Counted from the first letter of the stretch, positions 1 through 8,909 are shown. The stretch is 64,000 nt of DNA from JAWLFY01 sp041685355 (GCA_041685355.1 JAWLFY010000007.1:7505-71504), one strand, 5' to 3'. Made by a program: numbers and translations. Notes: generated by a model not told the origin, from the sequence alone.

Positions 1-2
1 CG

Positions 3-917
3 ACCGACAAGCCGGTGCTGATCCAAGGGGAAAGCGGAACGGGGAAGGAGGTCGTCGCGAGACGGATTCATCAGGAAAGTCACCTCGCGCGGCAACCGAT
101 CGTCACGGTTAACTGCGCGGCGTTGCCGGAACAGTTGGTCGAGAGCGAGCTGTTCGGCCATGTCCGCGGCGCGTTTACGGGGGCGACGGTCGACAAACCG
201 GGATTGTTCGAGGTCGCCGACGGCGGGACGCTGTTCATCGACGAGCTCGGGGAATTGCCGCCGTCGTTGCAGCCGAAGCTGCTGAGGGTGCTGGAAGACG
301 GATCGCTCCGGCGGATCGGATCGCACCGTGAGCAGACCGTTCGCGTTCGGATCATCACCGCCACCAACCGGGATCTCGCCGATCGGGTCCGTTCCGGCGA
401 GTTTCGCGAAGACCTTTACTATCGTGTCAACGTGCTTCCGATCCGGCTACCACCGCTCCGCGAGCGTCCGGGGGACGTCGACTTACTGATCGACCATTTC
501 CTGCCGGACGATTGGCAGGTCGACGCGTTGGCCCGCTCGGTGATGAACGCGTATCCTTGGCCGGGCAACGTCCGCGAATTGATCAATGTCGTTCAACGGG
601 CGACGATTCTGGCGGACGATCAAGAGATCACGCTCGACGATCTGCCACGGGAACTGCTCGACCCGGCCCGCAAATTCGACGGACGCGACCCGAGTGACGG
701 GTTCGTCGCTTTGGGGGATGGCGGGCAATCGGACGGCCACGGTTCGCCGACGGCCGCGGCGACACGCGATCGGCTCGACGATGTCACCCGCGGGCATGTG
801 CTCGATGTGCTCGCCCGAGAAGGGGGGAATAAAGCGAGGGCGGCTCGTGCGCTCGGGATCCACCGCCGTAAACTGTATCGATTGCTCGAGCGGTTCGAGA
901 CCGACGGCGATCAATAA
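3..917 (+). CDS. sigma-54-dependent transcriptional activator, 3' part
   Basis: The reading frame is open from the left edge, so the N-terminal part, including any receiver or sensor domain, lies outside the window. What remains is an AAA+ domain of the NtrC family: Walker A GESGTGKE at fragment residues 9-16, the sigma-54 contact loop GAFTGA at about 56-61 and Walker B GTLFIDEL just after. A Fis-type helix-turn-helix closes the protein (about residues 265-295). Such proteins hydrolyse ATP to remodel the RNA polymerase-sigma-54 closed complex at enhancer-dependent promoters. All key ATPase motifs are intact. The target genes cannot be told from this window, and I saw no convincing -24/-12 promoter here. 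Confidence 0.92.
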   Translation, partial: TDKPVLIQGESGTGKEVVARRIHQESHLARQPIVTVNCAALPEQLVESELFGHVRGAFTGATVDKPGLFEVADGGTLFIDELGELPPSLQPKLLRVLEDGSLRRIGSHREQTVRVRIITATNRDLADRVRSGEFREDLYYRVNVLPIRLPPLRERPGDVDLLIDHFLPDDWQVDALARSVMNAYPWPGNVRELINVVQRATILADDQEITLDDLPRELLDPARKFDGRDPSDGFVALGDGGQSDGHGSPTAAATRDRLDDVTRGHVLDVLAREGGNKARAARALGIHRRKLYRLLERFETDGDQ

Positions 918-1046
918 GTTCCGCTCCCCGATTTTTCGCCCCCTCCGGTCCGTCACGGGCCTGTCGGGCCGATCAAGACGGGGCGGTTCACGCGTCGCCC
1001 GCCGAACCACCCACGTTACCACCACCGAATCGAATTGAGAGCTGAG

Positions 1047-1649
1047 ATGAGTATCGCACGCGTTGTCGCCGCCACCCTTGCCGCCACCCTTGCCGCAATG
1101 CTTGTTGTCGCTGGTCCCGGCACGCGAGCCGGGTTCGCCGATCCGCCCGGCGAGTCCGGCGCCCGCCAGGGCGGTCCGGTGGGGGCGGCCGCTGACGAAT
1201 CGGAGAACCGAGACACCCAGGGGGAGGCGGGGGAAGGGGAAGCATCGGACCTTGGGCCGAACCAACTCTCGCCGTTAATGCGGATGAAACTCGAACGGTC
1301 GAAAGCGATTTTGGAAGGGCTCGCGATGGAAGATTTTGATAAAATTTCTTCGTCGGCCCAGGCACTCGGTTTGCTCAGTTTGGAAAGCGGATGGAACGTC
1401 ATCCAGACCGACGAGTACGCGACGCAGAGTCGAGACTTTCGCCGCACCAGTCGGGTGATCGCGGAAGCGGCTCGGGACCAGGATCTCGGCCGGGCGACGC
1501 TCGGCTACGTCGCGTTGACGGTTCGATGCGTCGAGTGTCATTCCTACATGCGGAAGCAACGCGGGGCGTCGAGGGAAGATCTCCCGGCGGACGGCGTCCG
1601 AAACGGTTCTGAGCCCACCAGCGGTTCCGAGCCCGCCGAAGAAAAATGA
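1047..1649 (+). CDS. secreted small c-type cytochrome-like protein
   Basis: A 200-residue protein with an N-terminal signal peptide (hydrophobic Ala/Val-rich stretch in about residues 6-25, cut probably after the Ala near 31). A single CVECH motif (C161, C164, H165) fits covalent heme c attachment, followed by a basic and then acidic tail. The middle is helical and has no fold I recognise beyond that. I chose the ATG at 1047; a TTG at 1035 in the same frame would add four residues but places charge ahead of the signal peptide. It starts 129 bp after the regulator and may have its own promoter. Role is probably periplasmic electron transfer or heme sensing, which is inferred from the CxxCH alone. 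Confidence 0.6.
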   Translation: MSIARVVAATLAATLAAMLVVAGPGTRAGFADPPGESGARQGGPVGAAADESENRDTQGEAGEGEASDLGPNQLSPLMRMKLERSKAILEGLAMEDFDKISSSAQALGLLSLESGWNVIQTDEYATQSRDFRRTSRVIAEAARDQDLGRATLGYVALTVRCVECHSYMRKQRGASREDLPADGVRNGSEPTSGSEPAEEK

Positions 1650-1706
1650 CGTCGCAACGGGCGCCGCGTTTTCGCACGACCTTTCACGTCCCAGCGGAGG
1701 GAGCTC

Positions 1707-3239
1707 ATGAACGCCGCCGAAACGTCGGAAACGGACCCGAACCGGTTGGTCCAGTCGCTCAGCGAGCCGGGGAACTATCCCGAGCCGAGCGAGGGAAGGA
1801 TCGACGTGCACGAGACGCACATCTCGTGGGTCTTTCTTCATGACCGGTTCGCGTACAAGGTCAAGAAACCGATCCGCACCGATTACCTCGATTACGGGAG
1901 CCTGGAGAAGCGGGCGCGTGCGTGCCGGGAAGAACTCCGTTTGAATCGTCGTTACGCTCCCAACCTGTACCTCGACGTCGTCCCGATTGTTGAGCGGGAC
2001 GGCGGGTTTCGGGTCGGCGGGGAGGGCGAACCGGTCGAATACGCCGTCAAGATGCGACGATTCCCTGACGACGCGTTGCTCAGCCGCCAGGTCGAGCATG
2101 ACGAAGTGGGACGCGAGGTGGTTCACGAACTCGCCGTCGCTGTCGCCAATTTTCACGCCGAAGCCCCGTCGGCGGCTGGCGACCGGTATGCCAGTCCCGA
2201 ATCGGTTCTCGAGTGGGCAAGATCGAATTTTCGAGCTTTCGCCGAGCAGCCGGTCCGGGGAACCGAGTCATGGCTTCCGGAGATCGAAGATTGGACGGAA
2301 GCGTTCCACTGCGAGCACGAGGCGATGTTTTCCCGCCGCGTGTTGAACGGGTTCATCCGCGAGTGCCACGGCGATTTGCATTTAGAGAACGTGATCCGCT
2401 GGAACGGCAAGACGGTGCCGTTTGACGGGATCGAATTCAACGCGGAGTTGCGTTGGATCGACGTGTTGAACGACACGTCGCTGCTCGCGATGGACTTCGC
2501 CGCGCGGGGCCATACGGAACTGTCGCGGTGGTTCACGAGCGACTATTTGGAACGCACCGGGGATTACGCCTCGCTGCCGTTGTTTCGGTTCTATTACGTC
2601 TACCGGGCGCTCGTCCGTGGGAAAGTGCTCGCCACACGGGCGGGACAATCCGACGTGACTTCGGCCGAGCGGCGAGGGCTGATCGAAGACGCCCGCGACC
2701 ATGTCCGGCTCGCGCTGGAAGCGACCCGCCCGCGACGGCCGACGTTGTGGATCACGCACGGGTTGAGCGGGAGCGGGAAGACGACCGGTTGTGACGACGT
2801 GGTCGGGCGTGACGGGGCGATCCGGATCCGCTCGGACGTCGAACGGAAGCGGTATTTCGGTCTCAGCCCGAGTCGACGTCCGAGTGGTCGTGAAATCGAG
2901 AAGCTGTACTGCGAATCGGCCGACCAAGCGACTTACGGGCGTCTCCGCCAGATCGCCGGGCATGTACTCCGGGCGGGATACTCGGTGATCGTCGACGCCA
3001 CGTTCCTTCGCGGCGAGCGGCGACGGGTGTTCCGTGATTTCGCGGAAGCCCAAGGGGTCGAGTTGAAAATCTTAGATTTCCCCTGTGACGAAGCGACGCT
3101 ACGACGGCGGATCGCCGACCGGATCGAGAAAGGGAACGACGTTTCCGACGCGGGGATCGAGGTGCTCGAGAAACAGTTGCGGCACCACGAGCCGCTGACC
3201 GAGGACGAGCGGGCCGTCACGGTGACGTGGCCCCGATAG
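1707..3239 (+). CDS. aminoglycoside-phosphotransferase-like/P-loop kinase fusion
   Basis: A 510-residue two-domain protein. The N-terminal part (about 1-330) has the protein-kinase-like APH fold, with the catalytic-loop signature HGDLHLEN at 221-228 and a metal-binding DG at about 240. The C-terminal part (about 345-510) is a small P-loop kinase with Walker A GLSGSGKTT at 352-360. This arrangement matches the widespread bifunctional family usually annotated as AAA family ATPase (COG2187 plus COG0645). The physiological substrate is unknown; resistance to aminoglycosides should not be assumed. The ATG at 1707 has a GGAGG-type ribosome binding site about 7 bases upstream. The gene ends against a palindromic element and a convergent gene. 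Confidence 0.8.
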   Translation: MNAAETSETDPNRLVQSLSEPGNYPEPSEGRIDVHETHISWVFLHDRFAYKVKKPIRTDYLDYGSLEKRARACREELRLNRRYAPNLYLDVVPIVERDGGFRVGGEGEPVEYAVKMRRFPDDALLSRQVEHDEVGREVVHELAVAVANFHAEAPSAAGDRYASPESVLEWARSNFRAFAEQPVRGTESWLPEIEDWTEAFHCEHEAMFSRRVLNGFIRECHGDLHLENVIRWNGKTVPFDGIEFNAELRWIDVLNDTSLLAMDFAARGHTELSRWFTSDYLERTGDYASLPLFRFYYVYRALVRGKVLATRAGQSDVTSAERRGLIEDARDHVRLALEATRPRRPTLWITHGLSGSGKTTGCDDVVGRDGAIRIRSDVERKRYFGLSPSRRPSGREIEKLYCESADQATYGRLRQIAGHVLRAGYSVIVDATFLRGERRRVFRDFAEAQGVELKILDFPCDEATLRRRIADRIEKGNDVSDAGIEVLEKQLRHHEPLTEDERAVTVTWPR

Positions 3240-3267
3240 GCCACGGCTGGGGAAGTCTCCGACGAAG

Positions 3268-3350
3268 TAGCGGCAGGGCGCGAGCCCTCCGGTGTGTCTC
3301 CGGCGTCTCGGTCGGGCATGCGGGACCGGACGGCTTGCGCCGTGCCGCTA
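3268..3350. repeat. 83-bp composite palindromic (REP-like) element
   Basis: Outer arms TAGCGGCA (3268-3275) and TGCCGCTA (3343-3350) are perfect inverted complements. Inside lie two hairpins, AGGGC-loop-GCCCT (3275-3288) and ACGGC-loop-GCCGT (3330-3343), and a second pair of complementary arms TCCGGT (3288-3293) and ACCGGA (3325-3330). The whole could fold as a four-way cross on either strand. It sits between convergent genes and may also end transcription from both sides. The right half recurs at 52630-52657. Confidence 0.65.
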
Positions 3351-3376
3351 GGGAGTGAGTTCGGTTGCGGGGAGTT

Positions 3377-4324
3377 TCATCGGTTCGCGGGGCGCGGCGT
3401 GACGCCGAGTCGCTCGGCGTGGTGAGATTCGAGGTCATCGAGGATCGCTTCGACCTTGGCGCGTTCGGGGGGCAAAAAGTGGTGGAACGGTTCCGCCATC
3501 CGGTCGCTACAGATGCCACGAAGCGAGAGTGCCGACTTGGTTCCCTTGATGATCCGGCTGGCGTACTTCCCCACCTGATAGACCCGCTGCAGCGATTCGA
3601 TCGCGACCGTCGCGGCGGCGACTTCGTCGTGGTCCCCCCGCGCGGCCGCCTCGAAGCACCGCACGAACAGTCGAGGGTAGAGGTTCGCGCCGCCGTTGAC
3701 ACCGCCGTCGCCGCCCCAGTCGACCGATTCGGCCATCAGGTGTTCGGGGCCGATCAGGACCGTCCAGTCGGGGCGTTGCCGCTTCAGTTCGATCAGTTCC
3801 CGGTAGTATTCGGTGTCGCCACTGCTGTCCTTCACGCCGACGATCCTCGGGTCGGCGGCCAGGTGCCGAAGGGTGGGGATTTCGAACCGGACCTTCGTGA
3901 GGGCGGGCATGTTGTAGAGCACGAGCGGCAGCGTCAGCGCCTCGGCGACGTGTTCGACGTAGGCCGTCAATTCGGTCTGGCCGGCGGGGAAGTAGTAGGG
4001 GGTGGTTAGCACGACCGCGTCGGCCCCGGCATCGGCGGCATGTTTGGCGAGCGTGACCGATTCGACGAACGCGGTATCGGTGATCCCGACCAACACCGGT
4101 ACCCGTCCGCCGACGGCGCGGCACATGAGGTCGATCGCCTGTCGCCTCAATCGGTAGCTGAGGCTGGGGGCTTCGCCGGTGGTGCCCAGGATAAACACGC
4201 CTGCGACGCCGCCATCGATGACGTGCTCGATCAACCGAGCCGTGCCCGCTCGGTCGAGCGTGTCATATCCCAGCAACGGGGTGACCAGGGGCGGGACGAT
4301 CCCCCGCAGCGGAAATCGGGTCAT
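3377..4324 (-). CDS. dihydrodipicolinate synthase/N-acetylneuraminate lyase family aldolase
   Basis: A 315-residue class I aldolase of the DapA/NanA superfamily. Visible landmarks are GTTGE at 47-51 (the carboxylate-binding motif), the catalytic Tyr137 in YNMP and the Schiff-base Lys165 in GVKDSSGD. The family condenses or splits pyruvate (or a 2-keto acid) with an aldehyde. Members include DHDPS for lysine synthesis, sialate lyase and several sugar-acid aldolases, and sequence alone does not decide which this is. It overlaps the upstream phosphoesterase gene by four bases (ATGA), so it is translationally coupled and last in a run with metK. The neighbours do not point to a lysine or sialate pathway. 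Confidence 0.85.
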   Translation of the reverse strand: MTRFPLRGIVPPLVTPLLGYDTLDRAGTARLIEHVIDGGVAGVFILGTTGEAPSLSYRLRRQAIDLMCRAVGGRVPVLVGITDTAFVESVTLAKHAADAGADAVVLTTPYYFPAGQTELTAYVEHVAEALTLPLVLYNMPALTKVRFEIPTLRHLAADPRIVGVKDSSGDTEYYRELIELKRQRPDWTVLIGPEHLMAESVDWGGDGGVNGGANLYPRLFVRCFEAAARGDHDEVAAATVAIESLQRVYQVGKYASRIIKGTKSALSLRGICSDRMAEPFHHFLPPERAKVEAILDDLESHHAERLGVTPRPANR

Positions 4325-5163
4325 TCGTTCGGGGCCTCACGTCGGTCGAACAGTTCGCTCGCCCCCGGTCGGACGACGAGGGTCGCTTCGACGGCCGGGA
4401 CGCCGTATTCCGCGGCGCCGGTATGGACGGTCAGGTTTTCGGTCAGTTGTGCGGTGCCCCGGTGGTGGGTGTGTCCGCAGAGCACCCGGAACTGGCATTC
4501 GGGCCGTCGTTTGCTCGCGTTTTGCAACACCTCGCCGACCGCCCCACAGACGAAGAACGGGGCCCACAAATCGTCGGTCGTTCGGCCTTGGTACCAACAC
4601 GCGTCGCGGAACGGCGGGACGTGGGTCGCGACGATCACGTGTCGCGTGGAGCCGGGGAGAGAATCGATCTTTTCCCGAAGCCTTTCCGCGGAGTGACGGC
4701 CTTGATCGACGAGGAGCGCTCGCCATGACACGGGGTCCGCGTTTCGGAAATCGTCGATCAGGCGAAAGTCGTTCAGCCGCACCGGTGATCCGTCGAAATC
4801 GCCTTGGGTGGCATCCCCCCAGCCGTCTTCGCCGAGCAAGAACGCGTCGTCGTCGAGTTCGATCGGCCGCCGGTCGGTTAGGTAGTGCAAGAGCGGCATG
4901 CCGCGGCACAGTTCGACGACTTGTCGCCGGGTTTCCGCGATCGACCGTTGATAGAAGTCGTGATTGCCGAGCACGAAATAGATCGGAATCGCTAACGATT
5001 CCACGAGCCGGATCAGTTGGAAGGTGACGTCGTCGGCCTCGGAGATGTCACCGGTGATCACAAATCCGTCGGGACGTTCCCGCGAAATCGACTCGACCCA
5101 ACGCTCCCATGCGGGCATGGGAGCGTGGTTGAGGTGAGGGTCGGTCGTCCAGACGAGCCGCAT
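4321..5163 (-). CDS. metallophosphoesterase, calcineurin-like
   Basis: A 280-residue calcineurin-type phosphoesterase. Metal ligands are visible in order: D8 and H10 (DPH), GD at 38-39, GNHD at 66-69, a later ATH near residue 170 and GHTHH near 240, all spaced as in the family. Substrates range over phosphomonoesters, phosphodiesters and nucleotides; none is indicated here. The frame is open well upstream, but the ATG at 5163 begins directly at the first beta strand and lies only 10 bp past the metK stop, so it is the natural start. It has no signal peptide, so it should be cytosolic. Four-base overlap with the downstream aldolase. Confidence 0.85.
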   Translation of the reverse strand: MRLVWTTDPHLNHAPMPAWERWVESISRERPDGFVITGDISEADDVTFQLIRLVESLAIPIYFVLGNHDFYQRSIAETRRQVVELCRGMPLLHYLTDRRPIELDDDAFLLGEDGWGDATQGDFDGSPVRLNDFRLIDDFRNADPVSWRALLVDQGRHSAERLREKIDSLPGSTRHVIVATHVPPFRDACWYQGRTTDDLWAPFFVCGAVGEVLQNASKRRPECQFRVLCGHTHHRGTAQLTENLTVHTGAAEYGVPAVEATLVVRPGASELFDRREAPNE

Positions 5164-5173
5164 CGCCGTCGGA

Positions 5174-6361
5174 CTAGGCGGATGCGGTCGCCGCGGCCGC
5201 TTCGGCGAGTGCTTCCGCCTTGTCGGTCTTCTCCCACGTGAACGCGTCGCCTTCGCGGCCGAAGTGGCCGCCGGCGGTCGTAGCCCGGAACACCGGACGA
5301 CGCAGTTGCAAGTGTTCGATAATCCCGGCGGGGTTGAGCGGGAAGTGCTCGCGGACCAGTTCGCACAACTTGATGTCGTCGACCTTTCCGGTCCCTTCGG
5401 TATCGACGTGAACGCTGACCGGGTCGGAGACGCCGATCGCGTAGGCGAGTTGGACTTCGCAGCGGTCGGCGAGCCCGGCGGCGACGATGTTCTTCGCGAC
5501 GTATCGGGCCATGTAGGCGGCCGAGCGGTCGACCTTGGTCGAGTCCTTACCGCTGAACGCGCCCCCACCGTGGCGACCCCAGCCGCCGTAGGTGTCGACG
5601 ATGATCTTTCGTCCGGTCAGGCCACAGTCGCCGTGCGGGCCGCCGACGACAAACTTGCCGGTGGGGTTGATGTGGTACTTGATGTCACCCTTGTCGAGGC
5701 CCTCGGGGAGCGACGGCTTGATCACCTTTTCGGTAATGAACGTCTTGATCTCGTCGTTCGAGACTTCGGGACTGTGCTGGGCACTGACCACGACCGTGTC
5801 GATGCGGACCGGAGTGTTCCCTTCGTACTCGACGGTCACCTGGCTCTTGTTATCGGGACGCAGCCAGTCGACTTCCTGATTGAACCGGGCTTCGGTGATC
5901 CGGTTGATGATCCGATGGGCCAACGCGATCGGCAGCGGCATCAGTTCGGGGGTGTCCTTGCACGCGTAGCCGAACATCAGGCCTTGGTCGCCGGCGCCGA
6001 TATCCTTGCCCGCCCCGCTGTCCTCGTTGACGCCTTGGGCGATGTCGGGGCTTTGCGTGTCGAGCGAGACCATCACGCCGCAGGTGCTGCCACAGATCCC
6101 CATCTCGTCGTCGGTGTACCCGACTTCGTTAATCACCTCGCGGACGACGTCCGAGTAGTTGACGCGAGCCTTGGTGGAGATCTCGCCGGCGATGATCGCG
6201 ACGCCGGTGGTGACCATCGTCTCGCACGCGACCCGGCTATTGGGATCTTGCTCCAACAGGGCGTCGAGGATGGCGTCTGAAATTCGGTCGGCGAGCTTGT
6301 CGGGGTGCCCCATGCTGACCGATTCGCTGGTGAAAAGATAACGCGTTTGATCGCTGCTCAC
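5174..6361 (-). CDS. metK: S-adenosylmethionine synthetase (methionine adenosyltransferase)
   Basis: A 395-residue cytosolic enzyme that makes S-adenosylmethionine from methionine and ATP. Family signatures are all present: GHPDK at 18-22, the GAGDQGLMFGYA hexapeptide region at 122-133 and a C-terminal GGHFGR near 375. Length is normal for bacterial MetK. The start is a GTG with GGAG 8 bases upstream. An ATG lies between that Shine-Dalgarno site and the GTG and opens a three-codon frame whose TGA overlaps the GTG (GTGA); it may be chance. Two genes follow closely on the same strand. No SAM riboswitch of a class I recognise is visible in the 200-bp leader. Confidence 0.97.
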   Translation of the reverse strand: MSSDQTRYLFTSESVSMGHPDKLADRISDAILDALLEQDPNSRVACETMVTTGVAIIAGEISTKARVNYSDVVREVINEVGYTDDEMGICGSTCGVMVSLDTQSPDIAQGVNEDSGAGKDIGAGDQGLMFGYACKDTPELMPLPIALAHRIINRITEARFNQEVDWLRPDNKSQVTVEYEGNTPVRIDTVVVSAQHSPEVSNDEIKTFITEKVIKPSLPEGLDKGDIKYHINPTGKFVVGGPHGDCGLTGRKIIVDTYGGWGRHGGGAFSGKDSTKVDRSAAYMARYVAKNIVAAGLADRCEVQLAYAIGVSDPVSVHVDTEGTGKVDDIKLCELVREHFPLNPAGIIEHLQLRRPVFRATTAGGHFGREGDAFTWEKTDKAEALAEAAAATASA

Positions 6362-6380
6362 GTGAACATCTCCGTCTGGG

Positions 6381-6404
6381 TGGGCCGCGAAGCGGGCTGG
6401 CCCA
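6381..6404 (-). promoter_or_regulatory. small hairpin in the metK leader
   Basis: TGGGCC (6381-6386) and GGCCCA (6399-6404) are perfect inverted repeats around a GC-rich loop, so the metK mRNA would carry a stem-loop 20 to 43 bases before the GTG start. It could affect ribosome access or be an ordinary GC-rich hairpin. No conserved riboswitch core is seen around it. Confidence 0.2.
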
Positions 6405-6572
6405 ATGACTGGGTGGAAGTGTTGAAAATGCCGCTAAACTGGTATGCGGCGGTGCTTCTTTGACTTCAGTTGATACAAAGCCTAGTGGCTCGAGCCGTTG
6501 ATGAGAAGCGAGGGCACCCCGCGTGGTGGTCCATAATCCCCTAGAAAGAGAATTTCGGCGAGGCAGATCAAG

Positions 6573-7700
6573 TTGGCCGATGAACCTCGGAAGCGGAGCG
6601 AAAAGGCGATCATGCCGGGCGGATCGGTAGCGGTGGCTTCGTCGGATGTCGCCGCGACGGGGGCAGCGGAATCGCCGGGGTTGGCGTTGCCGAAGCGGAA
6701 CGCGCCGCCGCTGTTGATGTCGCTGATCCTGCACGCGGCCCTGCTGACGTTGGTCGGTTTGGCGTGGACCCGCACGCCGCGTGGGACGGGGGTCGAAGCG
6801 GACCGTCCGGTGGGAATCGCGATGGTCCACCGGATGCCCGACCGCGACCGATATGTCGACTCGAGCGAGCGGCCGACGGAAGAGCCCGAAACGGCGGACC
6901 CGTCGGACGCGACATCCGGTGCCGATTCGGAGACCGTCGCGGACGAGCCCACGGATTCGGAGGCGGCGTTTGCCCCGCCGGCCGACATGGATTCGCCGAT
7001 CGACTTGGAGGGGACGCTCCGATCGCTGAGCGGGACGCCGAGTGCGGCGGAATCGTCAGGGCTGGCCGGGGACGCGATCTTGGGTGATGACGCGTTTGCG
7101 GGCGATTCGTCGCGGGGCGCGCCGGCGGCGAGCGATCAGGCGACGGCGATGGTGTTCGGCGTTTCGGGAAGCGGTTCTCGGTTCGCGTACGTGTTTGACC
7201 GCAGTGACAGCATGAACGGCTTCGAGGGGCGACCGTTGCGTGCGGCGAAGGCCGAGCTGATCCGCAGCCTCGAGACGTTGTCGGAGAAGCAAGAATTTCA
7301 ATTAATTTTCTACAACGACAAGCCGCAAGCGTTCCGCTTGCCGGGGGCACCGCTACAACTCGTCCGGGGCGACTCGTCCATGATCGCGGCCGCCCGCCGT
7401 CACGTCGAATCGATCTCGGCGTTCGGCGGGACCGAGCATGACGCGGCGCTCAAGATGGCGTTGAGGATGAGCCCGGACGTGATCTTCTTTTTAACCGACG
7501 CGCGGATCCCGAGGCTTTCGGGGCCACAGCTGGGTGTGATCCGCGATCGGGCCCGGCGGGCGGGGACGACGATCCACGCGATCGAGTTCGGGCCGGAGTC
7601 GACGCCCCCGTCCGACAGTTTCCTTCGCGATTTGGCGGCTCAGAACGGTGGCCAGTACCAATACGTTGACGTCCGCGAACTGGGTCAGGATAGCCGTTGA
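6573..7700 (+). CDS. membrane-anchored von Willebrand factor A domain protein
   Basis: A 375-residue protein with one N-terminal membrane segment (about 47-66), a long Ala/Asp/Glu-rich linker and a C-terminal VWA domain (about 195-365). The MIDAS metal site is complete: DRSDS at 209-213, the threonine in GGTEHD, and the aspartate in FLTDAR. VWA domains bind protein partners through a metal ion, and this one would face the periplasm. The start could be TTG 6573 (GAGG about 9 bases upstream) or ATG 6612, which removes 13 residues and leaves the membrane segment intact. The next gene codes for a secreted protein and follows closely, so the two are probably co-transcribed. Confidence 0.75.
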   Translation: MADEPRKRSEKAIMPGGSVAVASSDVAATGAAESPGLALPKRNAPPLLMSLILHAALLTLVGLAWTRTPRGTGVEADRPVGIAMVHRMPDRDRYVDSSERPTEEPETADPSDATSGADSETVADEPTDSEAAFAPPADMDSPIDLEGTLRSLSGTPSAAESSGLAGDAILGDDAFAGDSSRGAPAASDQATAMVFGVSGSGSRFAYVFDRSDSMNGFEGRPLRAAKAELIRSLETLSEKQEFQLIFYNDKPQAFRLPGAPLQLVRGDSSMIAAARRHVESISAFGGTEHDAALKMALRMSPDVIFFLTDARIPRLSGPQLGVIRDRARRAGTTIHAIEFGPESTPPSDSFLRDLAAQNGGQYQYVDVRELGQDSR

Positions 7701-7759
7701 CGTCGCCCCGTCCTTTCTCGCTAGCGAACTCCCGGATCGACGCCAAAAAAAGATTGCCG

Positions 7760-8827
7760 ATGCGCACGCCTTTTCGATGTGGTCCGTTCCCGCTGGTTGT
7801 CTTGGCGATTGCCGTCGGTGGGAACGGGGTCGCCGCCGGCCAAGATGACGGTTCGCGTCCGGCCGACGCGTCGTCGGGTCGCACGAGCAACCCTGCGGCG
7901 GAAGCTTCCCCGCCCGACGAAGTCTGGATCGCGCCGGGGCCCGACAGGGGGTCGGGGACCGGGTGGTATCCTGATCCGATCGTCCGCCGCCGCGTGCGGA
8001 TCGTTGAATTCGGACCGCGGGCTTTCCGTTTCGTGCCGGCGGATCGCCCGGGTGTTGACGCCGCGGACCGCGGCGGTTCGGCGGGTGAGGAACAGATCGC
8101 CTCGAGTCGGGTGTTGTGGGTCGCTCGCGGGACGGCATCGCCGTTCGAGACGCGTGGATTGCGTCTGTTCGCCGAGAAACGCTACGCCGAGGCGTTGCCG
8201 GTGCTGATCGATGCGATCGGGACGCGTCCCCCGGCGTGGCACCAGCAGTGGCTTTCGATGGTGGCGGCGCAGGCCGCGTGGCGTGGCGGACGTCCCGAAG
8301 TGGCGTTGGAACTCGTGAACCAGTTGGACCGACTCCCGTTCTCGCCGCTGACGCTCGCGTGGATGCCGATCGCCTGGCACACGTCGGCGGTCGATCGGGA
8401 CGACGTGCGGGTCGCGTCGGAGCGATTGAGGGACGGCTCCCCGGCGGTCCAATTGGTCGCGTCGAGTTGGATCTTGGCGACCCGTCGCGGTGAAGCGGCA
8501 CAGCGTCTGCGGGTGCTGGCCGCCGAGCGGTCGCGTCCCCAGATCGCAAAGCTCGCGTCGTTTGTCGGACGGCGGGCCGCGGCGCCGCCGGAGGTGGAGT
8601 CGTTCGCCGACCGCTGGCTCGAAGAAGTGGAGGCGATGCCGATGGTGCTGCGGGTCGGACCGACGGTGATGATGATCCACAAGCTGGAGGCCGCCGGTGA
8701 GCGGGGGCGGGCCGGGCGTCTGCGTCGGGGGCTCGTGTTAACGCCGCCCCACCCGCATCCGGACATCCCCGAGCGGTCAGAGCCGATCCGGAAAGGGGGC
8801 ACACCCTCGCCCGGGACGAGCCGGTAG
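7760..8827 (+). CDS. secreted protein of unknown function
   Basis: A 355-residue protein with a clear signal peptide (MRTPF, then a hydrophobic Val/Leu/Ala stretch ending near residue 28). No catalytic motif is apparent. The middle (about 130-260) contains Ala/Leu/Glu-rich helices with a spacing that recalls degenerate TPR-like repeats. The same frame is open back to a TTG at 7697 that overlaps the VWA stop, but the ATG at 7760 places the signal peptide at the N terminus and is preferred. Pairing with the VWA gene suggests a shared envelope role; this is inference from position only. Confidence 0.55.
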   Translation: MRTPFRCGPFPLVVLAIAVGGNGVAAGQDDGSRPADASSGRTSNPAAEASPPDEVWIAPGPDRGSGTGWYPDPIVRRRVRIVEFGPRAFRFVPADRPGVDAADRGGSAGEEQIASSRVLWVARGTASPFETRGLRLFAEKRYAEALPVLIDAIGTRPPAWHQQWLSMVAAQAAWRGGRPEVALELVNQLDRLPFSPLTLAWMPIAWHTSAVDRDDVRVASERLRDGSPAVQLVASSWILATRRGEAAQRLRVLAAERSRPQIAKLASFVGRRAAAPPEVESFADRWLEEVEAMPMVLRVGPTVMMIHKLEAAGERGRAGRLRRGLVLTPPHPHPDIPERSEPIRKGGTPSPGTSR

Positions 8828-8873
8828 TCACCCAAAGAGATGGCAAAACGATGGGGCCCGATGTCGACCGGAA

Positions 8874-8903
8874 ATCCGAAAACGGTCCGCCCCCTTTTCG
8901 GAT
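8874..8903. terminator. bidirectional hairpin between convergent genes
   Basis: ATCCGAAAA (8874-8882) and TTTTCGGAT (8895-8903) form a perfect 9-bp stem with a 12-base loop. A T-rich stretch (GTCTTT) follows on the plus strand. The hairpin lies between the stop of the secreted-protein gene and the stop of the convergent nuclease gene, where a terminator serving both would be expected. Confidence 0.6.
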
Positions 8904-8909
8904 CGTCTT

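Noticed and set aside
5264..6280. Long plus-strand open frame opposite metK
   Set aside because: metK is unmistakable on the other strand, and high GC in third positions opens the complementary frame.
6362..6572. SAM riboswitch before metK
   Set aside because: None of the SAM-I, SAM-II or related core sequences I know could be found on the minus strand.
7491..8846. Long minus-strand open frame of 451 codons
   Set aside because: It is antisense to the secreted-protein gene; the composition (Arg, Pro, Ser, Thr) is that of an out-of-frame GC-rich shadow.
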